Source: Pseudopithomyces maydicus (taxonomy: Eukaryota; Ascomycota; Dothideomycetes; Pleosporales; Didymosphaeriaceae). Taken from it: a DNA stretch of 64,000 nt. The translations under genes were made by a program, and so were the position numbers. The notes below the pieces were generated by a model, which saw only the letters and a program-made list of their open reading frames with translations, was not told where the DNA came from and searched no databases. The stretch is taken from the NCBI GenBank assembly GCA_026873275.1, contig JANTUC010000020.1:167287-231286 (forward strand). Direction: 5' to 3'. Positions 35,073 to 46,686 of this stretch are shown in pieces. How positions within the stretch are numbered: the first letter of the stretch is position 1; every line of letters begins with the position of its first letter.

Positions 35073-38000
35073 ATGTCGTCTCCGATCCAAGCGGGTCGAT
35101 CTCAGCCCAATGTTGGCAAATCCGAAAAGGAAGCGATTGCCTTCTCTGTCCTGGAGCGAGATCAAAGCAGCCTTGAATCACTCCCTTTGATTTCCGACCC
35201 TGTCAACAGTGGAGCTGAGCTAGGCATTACCTATGTCGATAATCGAAAGCCAAATGAAGTCAAAGCTGTACCCAAAGATGCCTCAGACGTCGTGGAACAC
35301 CCAGATTTAGCCCGGATTGCTTCTCCACAAGAGACAATCGAAAACACCGAGGCCCCAAACGGTTCTTTGACAAATGCAGCTGACAAGACCGAGGCTTCCA
35401 AAGCTCCTCTCATAAATGCAGTTGAAAAAAACAAAGCTATCGAGATGTCCAAAGTACTACCAATTGAAGGTACCGCAGCCAGTGGAGCACAAGCTATGCA
35501 CCCTACCTCGGAGGATCCCAAACCCGAGCGTGAATCAGAGACCATGATCCAAACGCCACGATATGTCGATTTTGAGGGCTTCAAAAACGTGTACAACAGT
35601 AATGACAAGGGCCATGTCCTAGATGTACTCTTAACAGGTGCAAACTACACGTACGAAGTCTGGAGATTACGTAAGATTCGGATGTGGCTCCAAGATATCG
35701 CCACTGCCGCAGAGCGCAAGATAGCCATAGCCTCCATCTCCGGTGGCTCCACAAGCAAAAGGGAACGTACCCGGATTTCCCGCGTTCGCATCCAATCTCC
35801 TGGAGTGATCTTTCATCTCGCCAATGTTAGTGGTGAGACATGGACGACTTCTGTGCCTCGAACCTTTGCTAGGCCTTTTCAGGTCATGATATACTTTCAA
35901 CCCAGAATGAAGGAAATCCTCGTGAAGTTGAAGGCGAGATTGCAGCACAAGAAAGAACCCAATCCTGGCGCTGCAAAGACAGCAGCTTCTGACCACATCA
36001 TGATGACCACGGTCATTGAACCCTTTCCTAGAGAGGGCACGGCAGCCTTCCAGGTGAATGACGATGAAGACAATCTTGAGACTGATGCCAAACAGAATCC
36101 TGACATGTACGATGATCAGACTCTCCGGGCCATGCAGTGCTATACTGATTTTGTGGATGAAAAGATTATGCCCCTTTACTACGAATATGAGGGCACATCA
36201 AAAACCAAGATCCGCTTCGAGGACTTGTCTTATCTGTTTCGATTAGGGGACCTCGTCTACGCCAGCCCAAGCTCCGATGTCCGACCAGACCGTCGATATG
36301 GTACGTTAGGATTCATGTTTCAAATGCAACTTCCGAGGAAAATCTAACGTATTACAGAAACCAGTCTTTCGCAATCCAGTCTCGTGTGGAAGATTTACAC
36401 GTTGATAAATCCCTCCGTCAAGCGATATCCGTCCTTTGAAGCCACCAGACACACGAGAAAGCCGCGAAGCCATCAAGACGATGACGGCGACGACGATGAC
36501 GACGGTAATACTAGGGACCGCGCCAAGGCTTTCCGAGTGTGGGCCTACTATATTGATCATGACGGCACATCCTATGGCCCAGTAAAGCACTGTTTTAATA
36601 TTGCACCTTTCGAAGGTGAAATGGAGATTACAGCATTGCCCTGCTATCCTGCAAGGTTTGTCGATGACCCAGATCTAGTCAAAACCCTGCAGCACGAAGG
36701 CGCCAAGTTTAGAGACTGCATCACGAAACGACATCTTTCATACGACGGGTGGACGGCTTCAAGCATGCCCATGGGTGGGCCAATCGTGCTCGACGAGGGC
36801 GGTAAAAGAACCAAGAATCCTGAGTACATTGAGAGTCATGTCATTGTCGATTTTGCAGAAACATTCCAGGCGTATCCCTTTTGGAAGCCGGCCTTCCATG
36901 AAGCCAAGGCGTATAGCGATGACGGTTGGTCTGATGAGACAGATGACTACGGAATCTATGACATTGAAACAAACCACATATCCACGGAAATCTTGCAACG
37001 CAACGATGGAGTCGACATGTGGCTTCGAAAAGACTACCTTGAACACGATAGGTTTATTAACGACTACAAGGCCTATGTAGCGCCAACAAAACCGGGTAAA
37101 GAGAAGAAGGGCATCGAGCTCAATGATGAAAGCCTCGTCCTGTTACCAAGACGTATATTTGCGTATATCTTGCGCGATCGCAAGTTTTCCGTGCTCGACG
37201 TGCGCTTTCTTGATTTTATTCAACCGCAACAAGAAGTCTTTGCTCAATTAAAGATTCCTCGGCAGTACAAGGATATTGTCAAGGGGCTGGTATCGTCCCA
37301 CTTTGTCAGGAAAAGCTGGAACGCGAGTTCTCCAGCCTTTCCACGGCAGACAAGCTTGATGTGCTGCAGTCTTCCGGTGCTCTCACCGCAAGAGATCTGC
37401 CCCAGACTGCTGACGAGAGTCATGGCATGGGGACAGCCGAGATTACAGGTGTTGCTACGCATGGACTTACTCAAGACGTTATACAGGGCAAAGGACGCGG
37501 TCTAGTCGTTCTGCTTCATGGTGTTCCCGGAGTGGGCAAGACGGCCACTGCTGAAGCTGTTGCCTTAGAGAACCGGAAGCCTCTCTTTGTCATCACCTGC
37601 GGAGATCTTGGACTCGCTCCAAATGATGTTGAGACACACCTAACAGAGGTATTTCGACTGGCACACCTGTGGGACTGTGTACTGCTGCTAGATGAGGCAG
37701 ATGTGTTTTTGGCTGCCCGAAATAACTACGATTTAAATCGCAACGCGCTCGTATCTGGTGTGTATAATTTGTTCCCTTGGTCGCCCTGCTACAACATATA
37801 ATATTGAAATCGCTGCACCTTCCAATTCTAGCGTTCCTCTCATACCCCTTCTTTTCCCGCTTGTTTCCTTCAAACCACCTTCACTGACCCCACTAGTGTT
37901 CCTCCGAGTCCTGGAATATTATAGCGGCATCTTATTTTTGACAACCAACAGAGTCGGCACTCTAGATGAAGCCTTCAAGTCCCGCATCCACATCAGCCTC

Positions 38001-39064
38001 TACTACCCGTCATTGAGAAAGACTCAGGCAGTCATGATATTCGAGGTTAATATTGCAAGATTGAAGAAAATTGCAGCAACTCGGAGTCTGATTGCAAAAG
38101 AGCCACAGCTTGTGATTGATGAGGTGGGCATTATTAATTTCGCCCACAGTCTGTTTGCAAAAGCAGAGGCGCAAGGGAAGCGTGAATGGACACCTTGGAA
38201 TGGCCGTCAGATTCGAAACGCATTTCAGATTGCTTCTGCCTTGGCGTATAATCACATGCACAGTGAGTATGCAGAGCTGTTAAAGAGGAAGGAGAGGGGA
38301 GAGATTGAACATGCCGAATGCCCAGTTCCAGTTCTCAATGCACAGCACTTCAAGGTCGTTGATACTGTCACCGATGAGTTTGATTGGTACATGTACGAAG
38401 CCAGGGGCAAGTCGGATGCGTCCAGAGCCCATCTTTCTGGTGAACGGGCAGACGATCATACGGCAAACAGCGACCTTGGCTTGTCTGAAATTGGATATGC
38501 TCCCACATCCGAAGTGAGGCGCCCACCTCGCACACCTGAAAGTTACAGGTCCCGCGAACCGGCAGAAAATCAAGTATACCTGGATTCTGGGCCAGTGTTG
38601 CAGAGGCACGGTGCAGATGCTCCCCGCGATTCTCCACGCGGCCCCGCACACCATCACTACGAGCGTGATTCCAGACTCGACGAAGACTACCGTGCCAAAA
38701 AGTACCCTTACGATTCGACTACTGAATATGACAGTCGTGGGCAGAACGTGTCGCGTGCACGTGTTCTAGACCACAATTCGACCAGCTTTGTTCGCGAAGA
38801 GAGATCTGTTGGTGACTCGATGATATTCGATTCTGTCTCAAGCTTACGGCGCGACCGGTCCCCCCATAATTTCATGCGCGATTCAGTCTCGGGGTTGAGC
38901 CAGGACAGAAATAACAGATTGAATACCACTTCAACATTAGGCTCAAGACCTCTGACTAAAGCACAACATCATGATAGATTTACTCCCCCAGTCCTTCTCC
39001 GTATCCGACTGCGGGTGCCTCATCGCTGTTGCATGATGATAACATGGATCAAATATATGACTAA
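35073..39064 (+). CDS. DUF7025 AAA+ ATPase, two frame breaks
   Basis: Exons 35073-36300, 36358-37757 and 37897-39064. The N-terminal about 300 residues are disordered. A DUF7025 region follows (SSLVWKIYTLINPSVKRYP, FRVWAYYIDHDGTSYGPVKH, FEGEMEITALPCYPARF), with an Asp run (DDDGDDDDDG). Then comes the AAA+ core: Walker A GVPGVGKTATAEA (about 37519), Walker B CVLLLDEADVF, sensor-1 LTTNR and the arginine-finger region FKSRIH. A long Arg/Asp/Ser tail ends the protein. Such ATPases form large, uncharacterised families in Pezizomycotina. Two frame breaks occur: at 37311-37314 (A4 run; one more A gives VRKKLEREFSSL and restores frame) and at 38985-38989 (C5 run; one more C gives an end of SPYPTAGASSLLHDDNMDQI and a stop at 39062-39064). 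With both, the total is divisible by three (about 1265 residues). Otherwise the last frame ends at 39098. Confidence 0.8.
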
Positions 39065-40011
39065 AACTCATTATATTCCTAAGCCAATCATTTATTAGTA
39101 AGTTCAGTGTAGCTGGTCAATCTATCAAGTTTAGCTCATGTCAATACATTTATTATACATTATGTGATTTATATGAGGCTTGCCTAGCGAGCAGGTTATT
39201 AGCATACCAGTCTTAATATTTCTTTTGGGTGAATAGCACTGTGGCTGGGGCGTTATAGACTTTTCTGATAGATTGAATTGCCTCAGCTGTAGCATGAGGC
39301 TCTCTATATAGATGCTAGCTCCTCAGAACCAGCGCAGCAGTAGCCTAAATGAAGGTTGTAGCTCCTATAAACCGCTAACGAAATAAGGAAATATTAAAGT
39401 CTTTCTTTGAAAATGATTGACATCCCTAATAAAGCGGTACTTGAAAGAAAGAAAAAATTACAATGAACTTGAAGAATTGAAACCGATGTCCGTGGAGAGT
39501 AAATAGTAAGCTGGAGAGCTATAACCATGCATCTATCCCCACTGGTCAGAGTCACAGACGGATCAAGGTAGAAGAGCTGATTTATTCAGTAATGTCGTTA
39601 GAAACGCGATTAAACTATAGATTAAAGTTTAATTACCTAGTATTCTGACTGCAAAGAATGTGTCTATAACTTATCACGTTATATTAAACCATTCTGCGGC
39701 TACGGGTTTTATTCTATATTATAGAATTAGGAACAATGATTCGTTCAAAAACACTATATACAAAGAGCTGGAATACAAGAAATTTACTTCTAACTTAATT
39801 CGGTGTTTTTCTGATAGAAATTATGAAGGGGAACCCAGAGAGTTTAAATGAAGTGTTTTCTAATCCTCTTGAGATTTTGCATTTATAATAGAATATGTAA
39901 ATATGATCAGTTGTAAGTTGGATGAGATAACATTTCACACCACTAAAATGAAAGAATGTAAAAAGGCTCAGAAGTACTCTCTATAACCCGGTCTACAATC
40001 AACAAATCTAT
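39065..40011. other. AT-rich intergenic stretch
   Basis: No gene supported. A 63-codon frame at 39660-39851 is AT-driven and without motifs. Confidence 0.5.
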
Positions 40012-41903
40012 CTAATGCTCACAGAAGCTATAAGTCAATCGCCCGGGTCTATACGTGTCATTATCTACCAAGAATCGTCTCTCATTCATTAACTCAACCC
40101 TCAGCTTCTTTGCTTCGTCAAGCTCAATTGGGAAATCTCCAGCCGTATCAGTGACCCAATCGCGCAACTCCAGTGGTAATTTTGACACCCGATCTAGCCC
40201 GTGTACCATGTCTTTCCACCAGTCTTTCTGCTGAGGGGGGACGATTGCAGTGGACGGAATCCTAGTATATGGGTCGACCAAGAAAAGTGCTAGGATCTTG
40301 CGATGGCCAGGTTTCGTTTTGTCGGCTAATGAGAAGGGGCCCACCCGGTGTTGCAGTACATTTGGAAATGTGAGTACGCGATCTTCTCGCGTGAGCACTG
40401 CGCCTAGTTCTTGCATTGCGGCTTCATGGTTCACAATACCAAACAGAAGTTCCAGGTGTTCGAGATCACTCTGCTCATAAGGATACTCTTCAGCAATTTC
40501 GACATTAATGGCCTCCCTGAACGATAGATGGGAATCGGTGATGTTGGAATTGTCATAATAGTATAGTGCGGACGCGCAGATGTATTCGTTGAGCTGGCCT
40601 TCGATATGCCAAGTTCCACCCTCATAATCTGGTTTTTCGGGACTTAGGTGAATGTTCGCAAGTTTGACGATAACCTGGAGACCGTGCTCAGAAAAGTCTT
40701 TGCGAAGGTCGGTCTTCGGTGGTTTCATGTAGTCTGAGTCCTCATCGTTTTGTATCAAACTGCCGGGCTCGTATAATCTTGGCTCTGGTGGAACGAGCGT
40801 GCGGTTCTCCTCAATCCATTCTCGATCCAGCTCACTTGTGTCGTCCTCGTCTTCATTTTCATCGGGCGTACGTTGACCTTCTGGATTCTTCCAAGGGATT
40901 TCGTCATCTAAATCGATGCGCGGAATTTTTCTATCGTATCGCCCATTCCACCCTAGAGTATCGTTCCACATTGGTATAACATTTGCAATGACTCTTTCCA
41001 AGACATGGTATAAGTCCTTGTGTTTGCGTGGTTGAAGGTTATTGATGTAGCTTGTGATTTTCACGGAATCGTCACCATGAAAAGCGACCTCACATGGCAA
41101 CCATTGAAATCTAGAAGAGTAGTAATGATCCTTTTTGGGAACCGGCATAACTCCACCTTTGCCAACCCATTGCTCGCAATCATCAAGCAATACTTTACCC
41201 TCGCATCCCTCCCAGGCGGAGCCGTCTTCGCTCAAAACATCCCCATATGCTGGTTTTAGTACTCTCGAGCGACCATACAGTAGTGGAAAAAGTGAAGGAT
41301 GCACTAGATCAAGGACCTTTTCATCGGAGTCGGGGTGCCAATCTTTTTGGCTTTCGGGTACTTGCTCGAGTGGTAAAACTGCTGCCCGAAGTTCCTCCTT
41401 AAGTTCAGTTGGTATGATGGTGTCGGATTTCAAAACGACAGCTTCTGCCCTGATGGCTGGTAAATACCCATGCTCTTCCTCAAATTTTGCATAATCCTGC
41501 ATCTCTCCTATACACTTCAAAAAGAATTAGCTTGGTCACTTCAACCTAAAGCTCAATCACATACGTAATCGAACATTTTTTCACTAAACTGTTCCTCTAC
41601 CGGCTCGTCCTGCCAAAGCTCAATACATTCTTTCTTCCACTTTCTTACAATCTCCTCATCTAGAATTTTTCGCTTCCATTCAGGCTTGTCTGTAAGTTGT
41701 CCCATTACCTGTATCATTTGACGTTCACGAATCATCAGTGGCGAGACCGACCAGTCCGAGAGAGCGTTTGGATTGCGCATCCGTTTTAATTCACGTTCAC
41801 CGTAATCAGATTCGAGATCCTTTTCCGAGATGGAGTCCAGTGGAACTGTTAGGCCAAACAGGGGAAGATGCGACGAGTCTTTCATATTGTTAACAGTCGA
41901 CAT
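40012..41903 (-). CDS. DUF4246 family protein (2OG-Fe(II) oxygenase-like)
   Basis: Minus-strand exons 41903-41565 and 41514-40012 (50-base intron, phase 0) give about 613 residues. The signature block of DUF4246 is clear: YEGGTWHIEGQLNEYICASALYYYDNSNI. Earlier are MFDY-CIGEMQDYAKFEEE and the SRFQWLPCEV region, later LTFPNVLQHRVGPFSL and KILALFLVDPYTRI. The spaced WH...E and QH...R residues resemble the metal and 2-oxoglutarate ligands of a double-stranded beta-helix, so the family is often described as oxygenase-like; substrate and reaction are unknown. The N-terminal PLFGLTVPLDSISEKDL is also typical. The ATG at 41903 is preferred to 41999 because the extra upstream residues do not look like the family. 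An acidic insert (DENEDEDDTSELD) is a loop. Confidence 0.85.
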
Positions 41904-42769
41904 GATGAATGTATGAAGATGGACGCGCGGCTGATTGACAAGTTTTAGAGACGATGTGCAGAGAATTCTTGAATAAATAGTAAACACTGGCCAAAGCATC
42001 TATAAATGTGTTTCGCTCATCGATAAATGCGACAATAATCAAACAGGCCAAGTGTTGCCCTGTTGAGGTAGTAACGGGCGTTTGGCGAATGAGAAGATAA
42101 TGTGCTGCAGGAGGCTTAGTCGCGCAGTCATCATTGCGGGGCTCGCTGACATGTTTTTGTCGTAAGCCCGGATTTCGGCGTGTTTCTGGTAAGCATCCGT
42201 ATCTACTGTATATAATATAAAATTAACTCGGCCTAATGATTATCCGGGCAAACCAAACCGTTTGACGCCCTACTTTTTTATACGCTTCATTCTTTCGCTG
42301 TCCAGTGGGGAGACCCTCTTTTTTCAACTACATGTGTTTTTTACGCATGGTCTATAGGATTTAGTTGAGCATCAGACTGGGGCCAAAATCAGGGTTGAGG
42401 CCAACCTTTATTGATATACCTATTGAGATTGAGATCCTGTGCACACCATCTCAATCTCATGCGGGCTATTCAGGTATCTCATAATCTTCTTCTTGCCAGT
42501 TAAACTTTATTCAGGGAAAGGGTGTTAACAGGAATTATGGCGTCTACGCTTTGATAGTTTCAGCCGTATATAACAAGATGAAACACTGTGCCGCAACGGC
42601 ACATTAGCCTGGAACGTATGCTGTATCGTTCGCTCGTGTATGCAAAGCAACATCCACCAGTACAAGTACATCGTGGATTTTCTACAGGTGCTAAATACCA
42701 AGCATCTGTGGTTAAGTCTATGATAACAAGGCCTTCCCCGAAATCACCCTAATCCTCGCCGCCGCGCCG
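41904..42769. other. Intergenic stretch before the RIP-damaged gene
   Basis: Nothing supportable; composition falls gradually in GC. Confidence 0.45.
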
Positions 42770-44764
42770 ATGTCGCCTATACTTCAACTTCGGGAAAAAG
42801 CCGAGAGTGGAAAGCCTGAGGGAGAGCGACTTTCTTTATTGAAATTCCCAGATGGGCCTGGGAGGCGACATCCGGATGTGATTAACGACTCTAGTTGTTC
42901 GCTATCAGATGCTGAATTCCCGCTCGACATCAATGTTAAGGCGGATTCATCACTAAGAAGAAATGGCTGCTTTCCTGAGCGACATACGGCAGTGGCCAAA
43001 ATCAGAGAGAAATAGCTTAAGAAGGTTCAGGATATTTCCATTATTACACAGCTCGTGGATATGGAGTATATACTAGAAACCAACGAGGACAATATTGAAA
43101 GAGCGATTGAGTAATCTTTCGTCTACTGCGATACGTATTGTGTTGACGTTAACGAAGATCATATGCTGACACGACAGTTATCTCCAACCCAGGCTAGCCT
43201 GACCACTATTCAACCTCGAAAGATTTAGACGTAACTGGAGCTAGAATGCGCGGGGGATCTATTATCATCATCACCACTCTCCATACTGGGTGACAGCGGA
43301 TCACGATCTGTGGATACCAACTGTTGAAGACGCTATGTTTAATAGCCGCATAGAACACAATCGTCGGGAAGGAGCCAGACAGCTTTTGCGGCATACTCTG
43401 GATAATGAACGCTGGAATAAGAGCGAGTATGCCTGGGAGGCGGACGCCTAGGTCGATGTGTTCGGTCAGATGAGAAATGATCCAGCCCTTGCTGTGTAAG
43501 CCTTTTCGAATATCCTGGACGCCAAATAGAGTAATGCTAATTTCAGTGTGGGATTAGGGATAAGCGAGAGTATTACGCGGCAATTCCGGAAGTTCATCCA
43601 GTATCATGCACGTTGACTGGCAAAACTAGCTTTGCAAAGCGAATACCTGATGCATCATTTGGGTTAGCAACATTTCGTCCAAAGCACTACCAGAATCCTG
43701 TCGCATCGTTTGAACTGGATGCCGAAAGACTACAAGCTCTCTCATTGCATCGACTCTGCGGGCTTATTTCAGATCCGCGTTGTGGTGAGAGTGATTTGGT
43801 TTTCCCATTCGCAGTGTACGAAGCGAAAGGTTGGAGTGGTGACCTCCGTGAGGCTCGACATTAAGCTTGTGCTGCAGGGGCAGCTTATCTAGATATGCTA
43901 GATGCTCTCGCTCGTGTTCCTGGCCCGCCAGATGCAGAAGAACCCGACTACCAATTTGACGAGAGCCAAAATACACAAGTTTTCGCGCTCACTTCATTTG
44001 GAGCGCACTGGCATGTCATGGTAGGCTACAGGCGACCGCGACTAAAGCAAGAATATGCAGGCCACCCTGGTATGAGCAAAACTGTCTATGTATGTATCTA
44101 CTTCTATATCACGTCATGAACCAGGCCACTAATGAGCATGATTTCTTAGTCGTTTCAAAGGATCTGGAGCGGCCGTATCGCGAACGAACGAAGTGCTTGG
44201 GAACTCCTTTATATAGTAGACCAGATCCACGAGTGGGGTGTCACGACTTTTCGTCGCTACGTTATCCGTCATCTTTATGCTTGGCATAGCTTCGGTCGCG
44301 CACTCTGGGCTGAAGATGCAGGCGTCTTGCGCTTTGCTTTAGGCAAGAACTTTGCAACCTGCGGGATGACTATTGCTTTCAAAGCGCCTGCTTGGGCAGA
44401 GAACTTCGGAGCGGATTTCAAAGCTACGCTCCAGGAAAAGTCGGCTGAACTATTAACGAAGATCTGCATAGAAGAACAACTAGGAGAAGCATTCTTTAGA
44501 TGCGTAATTGGTCGATGCGGAACTGAAAATCATCCTGGCTATGCTCTGTTCTCGCCGGAAGAGGCTATACGACACTATATCAAGATCCATAATGAGGTTA
44601 TGACTGATGAATTCAAATCAGCAATATATGGATTCTATAGAAAGGTATCCTCTAGAATAAAAAGGGAGTTTATGGCCTCACATTCCAATGAAAAGAAAAA
44701 GGAAGCCTTAAAAAAATATAAAAATAAATTAAGGAGTAAGCGTGTCGAACGAAAGAAGAAGTAG
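42770..44764 (+). pseudogene. RIP-damaged multi-exon gene, family not recognised
   Basis: A once-coding region with many stops. Segments in order: 42770-43015 (PILQLREKAESGKPEGERLS), the same frame after TAG and TAA, then YWVTADHDLWIPTVEDAMFN to a TAG in WEADA*VDVFGQMRNDPA. An intron follows at about 43500-43546 (GTAAGC...TTTCAG). Next is VCGIRDKREYYAAIPEVHPV to EAKGWSGDLREARH, a TAA, then ACAAGAAYLDMLDALARVPG. A second intron ends at a TTCTTAG near 44150, then FQRIWSGRIANERSAWELLY to a basic tail ending at 44764. The stops fit CAG or CAA to TAG or TAA and TGG to TAG, which are CpA-to-TpA on one strand or the other. FAVYEAKGW recalls the E-x-K of PD-(D/E)XK nucleases, but this is weak. It borders the first AT-rich block. 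Confidence 0.7.
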
Positions 44765-44789
44765 TAATAGATGGTTAAAATATTTCCTT

Positions 44790-46100
44790 TATTTTGGAGG
44801 TAGAGATAGAGATAAAAAATCAAAAAATTAAGAAAATAAAAAGATAAATAAGATTTTTCTTTATATTATATTTTAAAAGTATATTATAAAGATCTCTAAA
44901 AGGCTTATTCTTAGAGCCGAAATTTTTAAACTATTAAATAAAAATTATTTAAAAAACTTTTCTTATTACGGGGCACACTCTATAGTCCTATAGACTAAGG
45001 ATATACGTGTTAGAGTATAGTAAGTTAAAAGAAGCGAATAGGTAAGTATAAATTATATAAATTAAATATTAATTAATATTAGGTTTCGGTCACAAGTAAT
45101 ATAAATAAGTACTAGTAAAAAAAATTATATTATTATAAAAGAGATAAATTACTACTAAATTAAATCTATTAGCTTATTAGCCTTTATAATTAATAAAAAT
45201 TAATAATTACTTATTATTTTATAATAAGTTTTAATTATACTATTATATATTAAGTCGTACTAGAGAGGTATTTTATTATTAATATTTCAATATTACTGTT
45301 ACAATCACGATAAGAAACTATAAGATAGTAGGAAAGAATTATATATAGAATGCTAGTAACTAAGGTAAAGATAATAATTAATTATATACTAAATAATAGG
45401 GCTAGCTAAATAATATATTATATAATTATAATTCTGCTAAGAGTGTAGGATCTTAAGAATATTAAATTTTAATAAAAATAAAGTAATTACTCCCGCTAAG
45501 AAAATAAAATTTATAAAAATAAAATAATTACTCTTATTAAAAAGATAAAATTTATAAAAATAGAGGGAGTTACTCTTACTAAGTAAATAAAACCTATAAA
45601 AATAGATTAATAGGTTTAGGGATAGTAAAGGATAAATAAAATAGTATATAATTTAAAATACTCTTTATATATTTCCTATTCTTTATAATTAATTTTTTAT
45701 ATATTTTTATATACTCGCTTATAGCTAAATCGAAGCTCTTTTTTATAATTAAAAATTATTAGCCTTTATAAAAGATAATTATTTTACTCTTACTAATAAG
45801 ATAGGGATATTTATACTACTTATTATTTAACTATTACTTAATTATTAAATACCTATAAGGCTCCTGAGAAGTCTACCTACCCTTATATAGACTAGGTAAG
45901 TAGGAACCCCTTATAATAATTACCCCCTTTTAAGACCTAATTTTATTTTAAATTAATTAAGAAAGTCTAAGAAGATAATGTAATAAATTATAATTTTTTT
46001 ATATTATATTATATAAGTAGTGTATAGAAATTAATATAAACCAAGTATTATTACTAGTTAAAACATGGCGTAAGCGAAAGATTGAATATTATATATATAT
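44790..46100. repeat. AT-rich RIP block 1
   Basis: Sudden change to very AT-rich sequence, full of TTATAA and TATA words and stops in all frames, with rare GC islands such as ACGGGGCACACTC at 44969. It begins right after the damaged gene and ends near 46100, where normal composition returns within about 100 bases. It carries an LTR-like start at 44964. No coding remnant could be assigned. Confidence 0.85.
44964..45085 (+). repeat. LTR-like fragment, copy 1
   Basis: About 120 bases starting TATTACGGGGCACACTC and containing AAATATTAATTAATAT. They match 55611-55725 apart from mainly C/T and G/A changes. The TGTTACGGGG-type start is that of many fungal LTRs. Confidence 0.65.
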
Positions 46101-46686
46101 TTAGGTGTTACAGTTGCCTAGGGAACTTCACAGGACTTGGTATATTATAGTTATTAAAGTTGTCGCGTCCTCTTCAATATAACTAGGGTGATGCCATAGC
46201 ATCCGTCCGTTGGTATAGAACCTCACTGCGAGTTTTTCGAGAATTGAGTGGCGAAGATGGGGCCAGTGTCATGGGCTTATTAAAGAGCCGAGCCTTGATC
46301 CAGTTGTTAATACAGGAGACACAGGATGTTTCTCACTTTGCTGAGTGCGTGGTTTTGGCATAGGTAATATTCTGACGACACGCTGGATGTTATGGTACCC
46401 AGGTATGACTGGACGTGATGCTGATGTTCGATCAGGTGATCATTTTCAGTGCCCCGCACCAGAAGCTAACCTCGAACACCACCACATCACTCTACATGAT
46501 TGATCACCAGCTCCACGTGTAGGTTTCGAACGAACATAGCAGGCTGAAGATAAGAAATCTATTTTTTCCAGAGCTCTATGGTAAAGTTCCAGGATCTAAG
46601 AAAGGTAAGAAGAGAACATATGTACATCAGATAGACCGTAAGGTGGTCGTAAAAGCGTCCGCTCTCATTGACATCGATTTAATCGC
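46101..46686. other. Transition and 3' region of the GH5 gene
   Basis: Normal composition; no gene recognised. Confidence 0.45.

Noticed and set aside
27404..38989. Programmed ribosomal frameshifting in the Myb and AAA+ genes
   Set aside because: No slippery heptamer or following structure is evident, and the same +1 need occurs in unrelated genes, so a sequence error is simpler.
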